Shown here: positions 1 to 9,094 of the stretch, in pieces
How positions within the stretch are numbered: the first letter of the stretch is position 1
Layout: the number at the start of each line of letters is the position of its first letter
Source: Fimenecus sp045633505
GTDB lineage: Bacteria; Bacillota; Clostridia; Oscillospirales; Acutalibacteraceae
Direction: 5' to 3'
Assembly (NCBI GenBank): GCA_045633505.1
Contig: JAZQYK010000061.1
Coordinates: forward strand, 5,642-69,641
Length of the DNA stretch: 64,000 bases
Position numbers and translations under genes: made by a program
Notes under the pieces: model-generated
The model's input: the letters and a program-made list of their open reading frames with translations, nothing else
What the model was told of the DNA's origin: nothing
The model's database searches: none

Positions 1-432
1 GGACTGATTTCAGGAACCGAAGCATTACCTGCAATTTGTGCATTTTCGGAAGCAGTTAACGATATTGGCAACGTTCAAAAAAATCTTGCGATTGTTACCA
101 AAACAAGAAATTATTTTCTTGATAAAATCAGCAAACTTGAAAAGGTTTACGTGAATTCACCCTTCGATGCTCTGCCTTATATAATCAATATATCCGTTGA
201 AGGTGTGCCGTCTCAGGTAATGCTGAATTCTCTTTCTTCAATGGGAATTTGCGTTTCGGCGGGTTCGGCTTGTTCCAAAGGTCATCGAAGTGACGTGCTG
301 ACGGCTATGGGTGTTTCACCGAAAGGGATTGACAGCGCAATCCGTATCAGCCTTTCAAAAAACACAACCGAAAACGATATGGAAAAACTCTTTAATGGAA
401 TAACGGATACTATTAAACGTGTCAGGAGATAG
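1..432 (+). CDS. Cysteine desulfurase (NifS/IscS-like), C-terminal part
   Basis: The gene is cut by the window start; the last 143 residues are present in an open frame from base 1. It is a PLP-dependent enzyme that takes sulfur from cysteine as an enzyme persulfide. The C-terminal hallmark SAGSACSKGH holds the catalytic cysteine, and the GLISGTEALP stretch matches the conserved GTxNxP region of the family. It ends 2 bases before thiI. In Bacillus a dedicated desulfurase (NifZ) sits beside ThiI and supplies its sulfur, so this is probably the ThiI partner rather than the general Fe-S enzyme. The PLP lysine lies outside the window. Confidence 0.93.
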   Translation, partial: GLISGTEALPAICAFSEAVNDIGNVQKNLAIVTKTRNYFLDKISKLEKVYVNSPFDALPYIINISVEGVPSQVMLNSLSSMGICVSAGSACSKGHRSDVLTAMGVSPKGIDSAIRISLSKNTTENDMEKLFNGITDTIKRVRR

Positions 433-434
433 AA

Positions 435-1607
435 ATGAAAGAAATTATACTTATTAAGAACGGTGAATTAGCCCTTAAAGGTCTTAACCGTTCAACCTTT
501 GAAGATATTTTAATAAAGAATATTCGCAAAAGAATTAAACCGCTTGGCGAGTTTGAATACAGAAAAGAGCAGTCAACTGTTGCGGTTGTGCCAATGGACG
601 ACTATATAGATATGGATGAAGTAAGCGACAGAATCGGCCGTGTTTTCGGTATTGCGGCTTATTCCCGTGCTTTACAAGTTGAAAAGGATATGAATAAAAT
701 CCTTGAAAACACTCCGTCATATTTGGCAGAACAGCTTAAAGCAGTTAAAACTTTTAAAGTGGAAGGTAAACGTGCAGATAAAAAATTCCCGTTCAAATCT
801 CCTGAAATTGCGGCTGAGGTTGGCGGTGCAATTCTCAGTAAATTCCCACACTTAAAGGTTGACGTTAAAAATCCCGATATTCTCGTAACAATAGAAATCC
901 GTGAAAAATTTGCTTTTATTCGCGGTAATCAAACGAAGGGTGCAGGCGGAATGCCAACGGGCACGGCAGGTAAGTCGGCAATCTTGATTTCAGGCGGAAT
1001 TGACAGTCCCGTTGCCGCTTATATGATGGCAAAACGAGGACTTGTACTAAATGCAATACATTTTGCATCACCGCCATATACGTCACCGCAGTCCGAAGAA
1101 AAGGTTCACAATCTTCTTCGTCAGGTTTCAAGATATTGCGGAAATATAACTCTTTTCACAGTTGGATTTACAGAAATTCAGGAAGAAATCCGTGACAAAT
1201 GCCCTGAAGAATTATTCACTTTGATTATGCGTCGCTTTATGATGCGAATTTCACAGCGTATTGCCCAGCGTGAAGACTGCAAAGCACTCATAACGGGCGA
1301 AAGTCTTGGTCAGGTTGCAAGTCAGACCCTTAACGCCCTTGCCTGTACTGACGCAGTAGTAAAAATGCCTGTTTTCAGACCTGTTATCGGTCTTGACAAA
1401 GAAGAAATTATAAAGATATCAAGACAAATTGACACTTTCAATATTTCAATTGAGCCTTATGAAGATTGTTGCACGGTGTTTACTCCGAAACATCCTAAAA
1501 CAAAGCCTCAAATCTCAATTATAGAAAATGCCGAAAAAGCACTTGACGTTGAAGCATTGGTTGAGAGAGCTGTTGAAAATACAACTATTAAAAACATTTG
1601 CTTATAA
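435..1607 (+). CDS. thiI: tRNA 4-thiouridine synthase ThiI
   Basis: Adenylates U8 of tRNA and replaces the oxygen with sulfur; the family also feeds sulfur to thiazole synthesis. The protein has 390 residues: an N-terminal ferredoxin-like/THUMP region (about 1-165) and a PP-loop ATPase domain with SGGIDSP at 186-192. The C-terminal rhodanese domain of the E. coli enzyme is missing, as in Bacillus ThiI, so persulfide must come directly from the neighbouring desulfurase. The start is an ATG with GGAGATAG 4-11 bases upstream, overlapping the end of the desulfurase gene. A TPP riboswitch gene at 12.7 kb is the only other thiamine gene here. Confidence 0.95.
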   Translation: MKEIILIKNGELALKGLNRSTFEDILIKNIRKRIKPLGEFEYRKEQSTVAVVPMDDYIDMDEVSDRIGRVFGIAAYSRALQVEKDMNKILENTPSYLAEQLKAVKTFKVEGKRADKKFPFKSPEIAAEVGGAILSKFPHLKVDVKNPDILVTIEIREKFAFIRGNQTKGAGGMPTGTAGKSAILISGGIDSPVAAYMMAKRGLVLNAIHFASPPYTSPQSEEKVHNLLRQVSRYCGNITLFTVGFTEIQEEIRDKCPEELFTLIMRRFMMRISQRIAQREDCKALITGESLGQVASQTLNALACTDAVVKMPVFRPVIGLDKEEIIKISRQIDTFNISIEPYEDCCTVFTPKHPKTKPQISIIENAEKALDVEALVERAVENTTIKNICL

Positions 1608-1620
1608 GGTGACGGAAATA

Positions 1621-2100
1621 ATGACACTTGAAGAAAAAGTAGTTAAACTTCTTAATGAAAAGCAACTTGTACTTGCCACAGCAGAATCTTGTACAGGCGG
1701 TTTGATTTCAAAAAGAATAACGGACGTCAGCGGTTCTTCAGCAGTTTTTAATTGCGGAATTGTAAGTTACAGTAACGAGATTAAAGAAAGCGTGCTTGGT
1801 GTAAGCCGCAAAACTCTTGAAACCTACGGCGCAGTCAGCGAAGAAACTGTTCGAGAAATGGTAAAAGGAGTGCTGAAGATTTCGGGGGCAGATATTGCCG
1901 TTTCGGTTTCCGGAATTGCAGGTCCGAATTCCGACAATACAAAAAAGCCTGTGGGAACTATTTGGTTAGCCGTTTCCAATGGCAAAAAAACTTATGTAAG
2001 ACATTTACACAAAAACTTTACTGAGGACGTTAGAAATTCCAACAGAAATTATGCGTCCGACGTAGCGTTAAAATTGATTTTATTATTGGTAGGTGAATAA
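1621..2100 (+). CDS. CinA C-terminal domain protein (PncC-type amidohydrolase)
   Basis: A 159-residue stand-alone CinA-C domain. Family members hydrolyse nicotinamide mononucleotide to nicotinate mononucleotide in pyridine nucleotide salvage. TAESCTGG near residue 20 carries the conserved catalytic serine region, followed by SGSSAVFNCGIVSYSN and SVSGIAGP, which are the usual family motifs. An in-frame start at 1528 would overlap thiI by 80 bases; ATG 1621 has AAGGTGACGG just upstream and begins at the usual domain edge. The N-terminal molybdopterin-like domain of full CinA is absent. It lies 13 bases after thiI and its stop touches the sortase ribosome binding site. Confidence 0.9.
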   Translation: MTLEEKVVKLLNEKQLVLATAESCTGGLISKRITDVSGSSAVFNCGIVSYSNEIKESVLGVSRKTLETYGAVSEETVREMVKGVLKISGADIAVSVSGIAGPNSDNTKKPVGTIWLAVSNGKKTYVRHLHKNFTEDVRNSNRNYASDVALKLILLLVGE

Positions 2101-2101
2101 C

Positions 2102-3040
2102 TTGGCAAAAAAGCAGATGAACAAAAGCAAAATTGTGCTCCTCGTAATTTGTATAATCGTTTTTCTGTTGTCATCTGCATTTGTGCTTAAAAACGTTATT
2201 TCCGATATAAAAAATCAAAAAATGTATGATGACTTGTCAAATCTCGTTGTTGAAACAACGAATGAAGCTGACGGCGAAGAGGTTACTCACGCGCCTGATT
2301 ATTCCGCAGTAATAACCGAAAATGCAGATTTCGTTGGCTGGATAACAGTGCCGAATACATCAATCAATTATCCTGTTTTGCAAACTGACGATAACGATTT
2401 TTATTTAACACACGGATTTTACAAAGCAAAGGATGCTCGTGGAGCAATTTTTATGGATTACAGAAATAATCCTGTTGACTTGGATGCCAATACAATAATT
2501 TATGGACATAACTGCTACAACACAACAATGTTTTCCGAACTTACAAAATTCGAAAAACTTGATTTTTATAAAACAACACCGATAATTGAATTCAATACGG
2601 TTGAAAGAAAATATCAATGGAAAATATATGGCGTTTTCATCACCAACGCCTTGCCCGAAGAGGATAACGGTTACGTGTTCAATTACATTTATCCCGATAT
2701 GGACGGCGAAAACTTTGAAGGCTTTATTGAAGAAGTCAATAAGCGCAGACTTTACGTTACTGACGTTGATATAAAAAGTGATGATAAAATGCTTGTGCTT
2801 TCAACCTGTGTGAGAAATCTTGATATTTATGAAAACGGCAGAAGAACTTATAAAGCCGACACCAGACTCGTCGTACTTGCCCGTGCCGTCAGAGACGGTG
2901 AATCTGCTGAGGTTAACGTGAACGGTGCTTACGTTAATACTGACCCGAAATATCCACAGTTGTGGTATGACAAGAACAATAAATCAAATCCATATATAAA
3001 TGACGAAAAATGGTATCCGAAGGAGGTAGTAACTGAATGA
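2102..3040 (+). CDS. Class B sortase, first copy
   Basis: Membrane transpeptidase that cleaves a C-terminal sorting signal and joins the protein to peptidoglycan. 312 residues: a single N-terminal transmembrane segment (about 10-29) and an extracellular sortase fold. The catalytic set is visible: His136 in IIYGHN, Cys236 in LVLSTC and Arg255 in DTRLVVLAR. The start is chosen as TTG 2102, since AGGTG (2091-2095) then sits 6 bases ahead; GTG 2093 is part of that ribosome binding site. Genes 1621-4395 are tightly packed, and this one overlaps the next by 4 bases (ATGA). No substrate with an obvious NPQTN-type signal is encoded nearby. The short C-terminal tail after the fold (DPKYPQLWYD) is shared with the next gene. 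Confidence 0.92.
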   Translation: MAKKQMNKSKIVLLVICIIVFLLSSAFVLKNVISDIKNQKMYDDLSNLVVETTNEADGEEVTHAPDYSAVITENADFVGWITVPNTSINYPVLQTDDNDFYLTHGFYKAKDARGAIFMDYRNNPVDLDANTIIYGHNCYNTTMFSELTKFEKLDFYKTTPIIEFNTVERKYQWKIYGVFITNALPEEDNGYVFNYIYPDMDGENFEGFIEEVNKRRLYVTDVDIKSDDKMLVLSTCVRNLDIYENGRRTYKADTRLVVLARAVRDGESAEVNVNGAYVNTDPKYPQLWYDKNNKSNPYINDEKWYPKEVVTE

Positions 3041-4395
3041 GCAATATTGATAAAAATGACGAAATACTCTCCTTTGAGGAACTTCGAAAAAAGCTTGGGA
3101 TGGATGATGAACAAAAAAACAACAGAACTGATGATTTTTCAGCATTAACTGAAGAAATTAGACCCGATACTCAAGCGGAAACCGTTAATCCTGCAAAATC
3201 AGTTGAAAATTTTGCAAGTGAAATTGAAAAACAGCTTGATGCTCAGGTTGAGTCTGAAATACAAAATTCAAACGAGCCGTCAACTGTGGTTGAAAACGGA
3301 AAAACCTTTGTTGATATAACTTCTCAGTATGTGAAGCCGCAAGAGACGGAGGCGACGCAAACCGAAATAGTCGTTGAAGAAGTGAAAGCAAAGAAAAAAG
3401 TAAGAACCTTTAATGAGATTTTTGCTGACTTTTTCCACAGTGTGTTGCCAAACAAAAAGGATAGCACAAAGGAAAAAATCCGAAAAATTATAATGGACGT
3501 TTCAATCCTCACCATAATCGGCTGTGTTATTGCATTTGGTGAGCTTTACCGTCAAAATCTTGAACAACTTGAAAAAGAAGAAGAAATCAAGTCCCATATC
3601 GTTGAAGTTGAAGAATATGAGGAAAATGAATACGTTGAGGCGTGGGAAGAACTTTTCGCGCAGTATCCTCAGATTAAATTCCCCGAGGGAATGAATCTTA
3701 AATATTCTTATCTCTACGCCTTGAATCAAGACCTTGTCGGTTGGTTGAGAATTGACGGAACAAACCTTGACGTTCAGGTTGTTCAGGGGCCGGATAACGA
3801 TTTCTATTTAAGAAAAGACTTTTACGGTGATTACAGCCGTTACGGTTGTCCTTATATGGATTACAAAAATGACCCTAAATATCTTAATGATAATACAATT
3901 ATCTACGGTCACCACATGACCGACGGCTTAATGTTTTCAAACCTTGATAAATACAAGACTTTGGAAGGCTATAAAGAGTCACCGATAATTGAATATAATA
4001 CTTTGTATGACACTTATTATTTTAAAGTGTTTGCCGCGTTTTATATTAACGCAACTCCTGCTGATGACAATAATTACTTCTTTAATTTTATGATTACGGA
4101 TTTTTCAACTGATGAAAGGTTTTCAAAATTCGTTGACGAATTGAAATTGAGAAGTGTTATTGATACGGGTGTGAGTGTGCAACCCGACGACAAGCTGTTA
4201 ACACTTGTTACTTGCACTTATGATTTCAATGATGCAAGATTTGTCGTTGTGGGAAGAATGGTGCGTGAAAATGAGGATGTAACGGTTGATACAAGCCTCG
4301 CAAAGCTCAACACTTCACCAAAATATCCACAGGCTTGGTATGATGCCAAGGGTTTAACGAACCCATACAAAGATGCACCTAAGTGGGATGAATAA
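3037..4395 (+). CDS. Class B sortase, second copy, with large cytoplasmic extension
   Basis: 452 residues. The sortase fold is C-terminal (about 200-452) with His292 in IIYGHH, Cys393 in LVTC and Arg401 next to ARFVVVGR. It is preceded by a transmembrane segment at about 151-169 and by some 150 residues of acidic, low-complexity, probably cytoplasmic sequence (many E, Q, T). The extension is absent from the first copy and from ordinary SrtB enzymes of about 250 residues. It ends in a basic patch (KKDSTKEKIRK) before the membrane, consistent with N-in topology. The C-terminal motif SPKYPQAWYDAK matches DPKYPQLWYDKN of the first copy, so the two are tandem paralogues. Translation is probably coupled through the ATGA overlap at 3037-3040. 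Confidence 0.9.
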   Translation: MSNIDKNDEILSFEELRKKLGMDDEQKNNRTDDFSALTEEIRPDTQAETVNPAKSVENFASEIEKQLDAQVESEIQNSNEPSTVVENGKTFVDITSQYVKPQETEATQTEIVVEEVKAKKKVRTFNEIFADFFHSVLPNKKDSTKEKIRKIIMDVSILTIIGCVIAFGELYRQNLEQLEKEEEIKSHIVEVEEYEENEYVEAWEELFAQYPQIKFPEGMNLKYSYLYALNQDLVGWLRIDGTNLDVQVVQGPDNDFYLRKDFYGDYSRYGCPYMDYKNDPKYLNDNTIIYGHHMTDGLMFSNLDKYKTLEGYKESPIIEYNTLYDTYYFKVFAAFYINATPADDNNYFFNFMITDFSTDERFSKFVDELKLRSVIDTGVSVQPDDKLLTLVTCTYDFNDARFVVVGRMVRENEDVTVDTSLAKLNTSPKYPQAWYDAKGLTNPYKDAPKWDE

Positions 4396-4447
4396 TTCAG
4401 TTAATAATTTATGTTTTATATAGGGTAAAAAGAGAGGTTTTAAAATT

Positions 4448-6616
4448 ATGAAGGTTAGATTATTGGCATTGAACGTTGACAAAAATATGCCATTTGCAAG
4501 ATTTCAGGCGAGAGTTGTCAGCAGTATCAGTATGTATTCTGACAGCAACGTTGCGTTTGAACGTTTTGAGAATATGCGAGATTTGTTTGAAGCCTTGCAG
4601 GATGCGTTGGAAAACGACGAGTTGATTGTTACTGCGGTTGATATCAAGCATTATTCAAGGCTTAAAACCGCATTGACTCAGGCACTTGAAACGGATGTAC
4701 AATATAATGCAACTATTCTCAATATGCTTGAAAGCAATGAAGAAATGGATGATGCGGCAAGAAAAGAATTTTCAACCTTCCCTGAACCTGCAACAGTCTT
4801 TCTTTCAAAGGACGGACTTTATTCAGGCTTTGGTATTGAAAACGGTACGCAATTTTTAATGCTTGTTCCGATTGATAACGAACGAATCAATCTTATTCTC
4901 AGAAACGGTGTCGTGCCATTCCTTGCAAAGAATATTGAAACGACAAACGGCGATGAGTTTTTAAGTGAAAATAAATTCTTTGAAAATGAAAAGGTTGCAA
5001 TTGCAGTTAAAAGATTGGTTGATGCTGAATCAATAGTTGCCGTTAACGGTACTCAGAATGCAGAAGTTTTGAAAAGCTGCGGTGATTCCGTGCCTGATTT
5101 TGACAGCGTATTCGTGTTCACACCTCACGTTGAAGATAAGGGTGACGTCAATGCAACTGAATATGCGGCGCAATTAGCAAAGGTAAGTCTTGATTTGTCT
5201 GCGGCAAATATAGGCGCGTCAATCAGCGATATCTATAACGCAGGGGATACAAAGTTTATCTGTATCGCAGTTGCTAACGACGAGTCAGCAGTTGTAAGAA
5301 AACTTTATCAGGCTGAGGACGAAACCGAAGATGCTTTCATCGAAAGTGCGGCAGTTGAGCTTATTGAACTTATTGGCGAAAAAGCAACGGGAATAAGAAG
5401 CGTTGGTATTGAAATTACTGACGGACCCGAGCTTATTCCTGATGAAGACAAAAAACCTGTGAATAAAAAATCAATGATGATTTTCGCAATTGTTATCGGC
5501 GCAATCATTTTGATTTGCGGAATTTTCGGTATAGTTTACAAGGTGCAGGGTGAAAACGGTTCATTTGCTAAAATGCTTAATAAAATGTTCGGTAATGAAG
5601 TTACTACAACAGAAACCACAACCGAAGCGCCTACAACAGAAACTACGACTGAAGAAGAAAAAGTTCAGGCTGAAACAATGAAACTTTCAGACTTTATGAT
5701 GTCCGATATTATCGCTCTTGAAAAAGCAAAAGCTGAAGCTGAAACCTCTACTACAGAAACAACAACTCTTGCTGAAGGTGAGTCAACAACTGCACCGGTT
5801 ACCGTTGAGGATGCAGGTGCACCGACGGTTATGAAAATCAACGGTGTTGAGATTGAGGCTAAAGAAGCACTCTGTCGTCTTGTTATGACAGAAATGGGTG
5901 AGGGCTATAACGTTGAAGCAGTTAAAGCTCAGGCTGTTGTAATTTATACATACCTTAAATATCGCGATACCAATTTTGAAATTGATGGCATTACAATCAG
6001 CGAGACGTTTAACGATGAAATCAAAGGGGCAGTTGACGAGGTGTTCGGTCAATATCTTACCTTTGACGGCGAAGTTGCATTAACACCTTATTTTGCAGTT
6101 GCCGCAAGAAAGACAGGTAATGCCGCTGACGTGTTTACAAGTGAATATTCTTATCTTAAAGCAGTTGAGGTCAGCGGAAATCCTGATACGAAGATTGATA
6201 CTTATAAGATTGAAAGAAAGTATTCTCTCGGCGAAATGAAGGGCTTACTTCTTGAATATAATGCTCAGTTCAAACTTGGCGAGGACCCTAAAACTTGGTT
6301 CAGCATTGTTTCTCACGATGCCGCTGTATCATCAAGCATCGGCTACGTAACAAAAGTGAAAATCGGCGAAACAGAAATGACGGGTCTTGATATGAGAACA
6401 AAAGTGTTTGGCTCATCAGTTCTCGCTTCACATTGCTTTACGGTTACTTATGATGAAACTGCATCAACGTTTACAATTACAACTTACGGTAACGGTTTGG
6501 GCATTGGTATGAGTCAGGCAGGCGCTGACTTTATGGCTGGTAACGGAACGAAATATGATAAAATTCTTTCTACATATTTTAAAGGCACAAAGATTGAAAA
6601 GGAGAAAAATATATGA
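4448..6616 (+). CDS. Membrane SpoIID-domain protein with large cytoplasmic region
   Basis: 722 residues in four parts: an N-terminal soluble region of about 340 residues that I do not recognise, a transmembrane segment at 343-365, a Thr/Glu-rich linker (TTTETTTEAPTTETTTEEE and a second Thr-rich stretch near 435), and a C-terminal SpoIID/LytB domain (about 460-722). In that domain, Glu482 in VMTEMGEG corresponds to the catalytic Glu of SpoIID lytic transglycosylases, followed by AVKAQAVVIYTYL. The end has GNGLGIGMSQAGA, matching the family GxGxGxGMSQ signature. Known SpoIID proteins cut glycan strands and have a short N-terminal anchor, so the cytoplasmic part is unusual. It follows the sortases by 52 bases and overlaps galE by 4 bases. 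It is probably vegetative rather than the engulfment SpoIID. Confidence 0.85.
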   Translation: MKVRLLALNVDKNMPFARFQARVVSSISMYSDSNVAFERFENMRDLFEALQDALENDELIVTAVDIKHYSRLKTALTQALETDVQYNATILNMLESNEEMDDAARKEFSTFPEPATVFLSKDGLYSGFGIENGTQFLMLVPIDNERINLILRNGVVPFLAKNIETTNGDEFLSENKFFENEKVAIAVKRLVDAESIVAVNGTQNAEVLKSCGDSVPDFDSVFVFTPHVEDKGDVNATEYAAQLAKVSLDLSAANIGASISDIYNAGDTKFICIAVANDESAVVRKLYQAEDETEDAFIESAAVELIELIGEKATGIRSVGIEITDGPELIPDEDKKPVNKKSMMIFAIVIGAIILICGIFGIVYKVQGENGSFAKMLNKMFGNEVTTTETTTEAPTTETTTEEEKVQAETMKLSDFMMSDIIALEKAKAEAETSTTETTTLAEGESTTAPVTVEDAGAPTVMKINGVEIEAKEALCRLVMTEMGEGYNVEAVKAQAVVIYTYLKYRDTNFEIDGITISETFNDEIKGAVDEVFGQYLTFDGEVALTPYFAVAARKTGNAADVFTSEYSYLKAVEVSGNPDTKIDTYKIERKYSLGEMKGLLLEYNAQFKLGEDPKTWFSIVSHDAAVSSSIGYVTKVKIGETEMTGLDMRTKVFGSSVLASHCFTVTYDETASTFTITTYGNGLGIGMSQAGADFMAGNGTKYDKILSTYFKGTKIEKEKNI

Positions 6617-7635
6617 GTAAGATTTTAGTAACAGGTGGCGCAGGTTTTATCGGCTCACACACTTGCGTGGAGCTTCTTAATGCAGGCTATGAGATTGTAA
6701 TCGTTGACAATCTCTACAATTCAAGTGAAAAATCACTTGACAGAGTAAAGGAATTAACGGGCAAGGATTTTGCTTTTTATCCTTACGATATTCGCGATAA
6801 AGAGAATATGAGTAAGATTTTTGAAGAACATAAAATTGATGCTTGTATTCATTTTGCAGGTCTCAAAGCAGTTGGTGAGAGCTGTCGTGAGCCTTTAATG
6901 TACTACGACAACAATATCGGCGGTACGTTGGCTCTTTGCGAAGTAATGGCTAAATATAACTGCAAAAAAATCGTGTTCAGTTCATCGGCAACTGTTTACG
7001 GAAGCGCAAACGTTTCTCCGCTTAAAGAGGATATGAAAACGGGTGGCACGACAAATCCTTACGGCACGACTAAATATATGATTGAGATTATCCTTGATGA
7101 TTTCAACAAAGCAGATAAAGATTGGGGCGTGACACTTCTCCGCTACTTCAATCCAATTGGTGCACATAAGAGTGGTAGAATTGGTGAGAATCCAAATGGT
7201 ATTCCAAACAACCTTATGCCATATATCACTCAGGTTGCTATTGGAAAATTACCATATCTCAATGTGTTCGGTGATGACTACAATACTCCTGACGGTACAG
7301 GTGTTCGTGACTATATTCACGTTGTTGACTTGGCTATCGGCCACGTTAAAGCAGTTGAAAAAATTCTCAAAGACGAGCCAAAGGTTAACGTTTATAACCT
7401 TGGTACAGGTAACGGTTACAGTGTTCTTGATATTGTCAAGGCATTTGAACAGGCTTCAGGACAGAAGATTGAATATAAAATTGTAGAACGCCGTCCCGGT
7501 GACCTTGACGTTTGTTATTCAGACGCATCAAAAGCATTTAATGAACTGGGTTGGAAAGCTGAAAGAGACCTTCTTGAAATGTGTGAGGACTCTTGGCGTT
7601 GGCAAAGCGGAAATCCAAACGGCTTTGATGACTGA
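6613..7635 (+). CDS. galE: UDP-glucose 4-epimerase
   Basis: Interconverts UDP-glucose and UDP-galactose for the Leloir pathway and for cell-surface sugars. 340 residues, the normal length. The N-terminal Rossmann motif GGAGFIGSH binds NAD. The catalytic pair is Tyr150 and Lys154 in YGTTK, with the SSSATVYG serine motif at about 123-130. It overlaps the SpoIID-like gene by 4 bases (ATGA), so the two are likely translated together, which suggests a role in envelope polysaccharide. GH27 and GH36-like galactosidase genes elsewhere in the window could also feed it with galactose. Confidence 0.95.
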   Translation: MSKILVTGGAGFIGSHTCVELLNAGYEIVIVDNLYNSSEKSLDRVKELTGKDFAFYPYDIRDKENMSKIFEEHKIDACIHFAGLKAVGESCREPLMYYDNNIGGTLALCEVMAKYNCKKIVFSSSATVYGSANVSPLKEDMKTGGTTNPYGTTKYMIEIILDDFNKADKDWGVTLLRYFNPIGAHKSGRIGENPNGIPNNLMPYITQVAIGKLPYLNVFGDDYNTPDGTGVRDYIHVVDLAIGHVKAVEKILKDEPKVNVYNLGTGNGYSVLDIVKAFEQASGQKIEYKIVERRPGDLDVCYSDASKAFNELGWKAERDLLEMCEDSWRWQSGNPNGFDD

Positions 7636-7670
7636 TTTTTAATTAAAATAAAAAGTAAAGGGTGATTAAA

Positions 7671-8243
7671 GTGAAGAAAAAAGGTTTATTTATTACGTTA
7701 GGTGTAATCGCGGTTGTTGTCGTAATACTTATCGGTAGTGTTATTTCAACATATAACGGTCTCATTGATAAAGAGGCTGAGGTTACTAATGCTGATGCGC
7801 AAATTCAGGTTCAATTACAACGTCGAGCAGATTTAATTCCTAATCTTGTTAGCACGGTTAAAGGCTATGCAGCTCACGAAACTGAAGTTTATACAGCTCT
7901 TGCAGATGCCCGAGCAAAGCTTAATTCTGCTTCAAATACCGATGAATATACCGATGCTATCGAAAGCTATGATTCTGCACTTTCAAGACTTTTGGTTGTG
8001 GTCGAGAATTATCCTGAGCTTAAAGCAAATGAAAACTTTGTTTATCTTATGGATGAACTTTCAGGTACGGAAAACAGAATTGGTACTGCACGTAAAGATT
8101 ATAACGATGCTGCCACTGAATATAATAAAGCAATCAAAAAATTCCCTACGGTAATTTTTGCGGGAATGTTGGGCTTTGACGAGGCAGAATTGTTTGAGGC
8201 AAGTGCTGACGCGCAGGATGCTCCTACGGTCAGCTTTGAATAA
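7671..8243 (+). CDS. LemA family membrane protein
   Basis: 190 residues: a short lysine-rich N-terminus, a transmembrane segment (about 6-25) and a helical-bundle domain outside the membrane. Family signatures include STYNGLIDKEAEV, QRRADLIPNLVSTVKGYAAHE and the conserved ending AGMLGFDEAELFEAS. The exact function of LemA proteins is not settled; they very often precede TPM-domain genes, as here (8 bases apart). GTG 7671 is chosen because AAAGGGTG (7657-7664) is then a well-spaced ribosome binding site; GTG 7662 lies inside that site. The nearest upstream gene, galE, ends 35 bases before. Confidence 0.9.
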   Translation: MKKKGLFITLGVIAVVVVILIGSVISTYNGLIDKEAEVTNADAQIQVQLQRRADLIPNLVSTVKGYAAHETEVYTALADARAKLNSASNTDEYTDAIESYDSALSRLLVVVENYPELKANENFVYLMDELSGTENRIGTARKDYNDAATEYNKAIKKFPTVIFAGMLGFDEAELFEASADAQDAPTVSFE

Positions 8244-8251
8244 AAGAAGCA

Positions 8252-9085
8252 ATGAAAATAAACAGAGTTTTAATTATAACTTTAATTTTATCGATTCTTT
8301 TATCCGTATCGTCAATGGCTATTGATTTACCCGAGCCTACTGATGAGTTTTTTGTAAATGACTTTGCAGATGTTATTGATGACAACGTTGAAACAGAACT
8401 TCAGTCAATTGGTGCAAGTCTTTATAATCAGACAACGGCGCAAGTCGTTGTTGTAACGGTAGATTCTCTTGACGGCTATGACGTCAGCGAATACGCACTC
8501 GAATTAGGTCGTGAGTGGGGAGTGGGTAGCGAGGATTCTGATAATGGTGTAGTGCTCTTGATGTCTGTATCTGACCGTCAAGTTACAATTCAGGTGGGTT
8601 ATGGTCTTGAAGGATGTCTGCCTGATGGCAAAACAGGCAGAATACTTGATACTTATGCCATTCCGTATTTGAGAAATAATGATTTTTCAACAGGATTGGA
8701 AGACGCATATAAAGCAATAGTCAATGTTGTCTGTGTTGAATATGGTGTTGAATTGGATAACTTGAATATTGATAATTACAATGATGAGTATTACACCTTT
8801 GAAATGTCCGGTGATGAAGTTATTGGAATGGCGATTTTAATTTTTATCGTAGTTTCAATATTTGTTTTAATTGTTTTTAAATTTAATGGTGGAGGCTCAA
8901 GCCACGGTGGTGGCACATATTATGGTGGTCACACATATCGTGGAGGTTTTGGTTCTGTAGGTAGCTTTCGTGGCGGCGGCTTCAGTTCAGGCGGTTTCCG
9001 CAGTGGCGGAGGAGGATTCTCCGGCGGCGGTTTCCGTGGTGGCGGCGGCTCATTCGGCGGTGGCGGCTCGTCACGTGGATTTTAA
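8252..9085 (+). CDS. TPM-domain (YgcG-like) secreted/membrane protein
   Basis: 277 residues. A signal peptide (about 1-23) precedes a TPM domain (about 28-165; VNDFADVIDD, DNGVVLLMSVSDR, VGYGLEG). A transmembrane segment follows at about 190-208, and then a C-terminal tail made almost entirely of Gly, Ser, His, Arg and Phe. This matches the YgcG/TPM layout that pairs with LemA. TPM domains have been linked to acid phosphatase activity and photosystem repair in plants; the bacterial role is uncertain. The Gly-rich tail resembles the end of many YgcG proteins and is probably disordered and cytoplasmic. Likely co-transcribed with the LemA gene and the HAD gene (9-base gap). Confidence 0.88.
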   Translation: MKINRVLIITLILSILLSVSSMAIDLPEPTDEFFVNDFADVIDDNVETELQSIGASLYNQTTAQVVVVTVDSLDGYDVSEYALELGREWGVGSEDSDNGVVLLMSVSDRQVTIQVGYGLEGCLPDGKTGRILDTYAIPYLRNNDFSTGLEDAYKAIVNVVCVEYGVELDNLNIDNYNDEYYTFEMSGDEVIGMAILIFIVVSIFVLIVFKFNGGGSSHGGGTYYGGHTYRGGFGSVGSFRGGGFSSGGFRSGGGGFSGGGFRGGGGSFGGGGSSRGF

Positions 9086-9094
9086 GGGGATTTT

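Noticed and set aside
1528..1620. Upstream start of the CinA-C gene
   Set aside because: The extra 31 residues overlap thiI in another frame and lie outside the family domain; ATG 1621 has a better ribosome binding site.
7157..7486. 109-residue frame inside galE
   Set aside because: Shadow of galE in another frame, with no own start signal.
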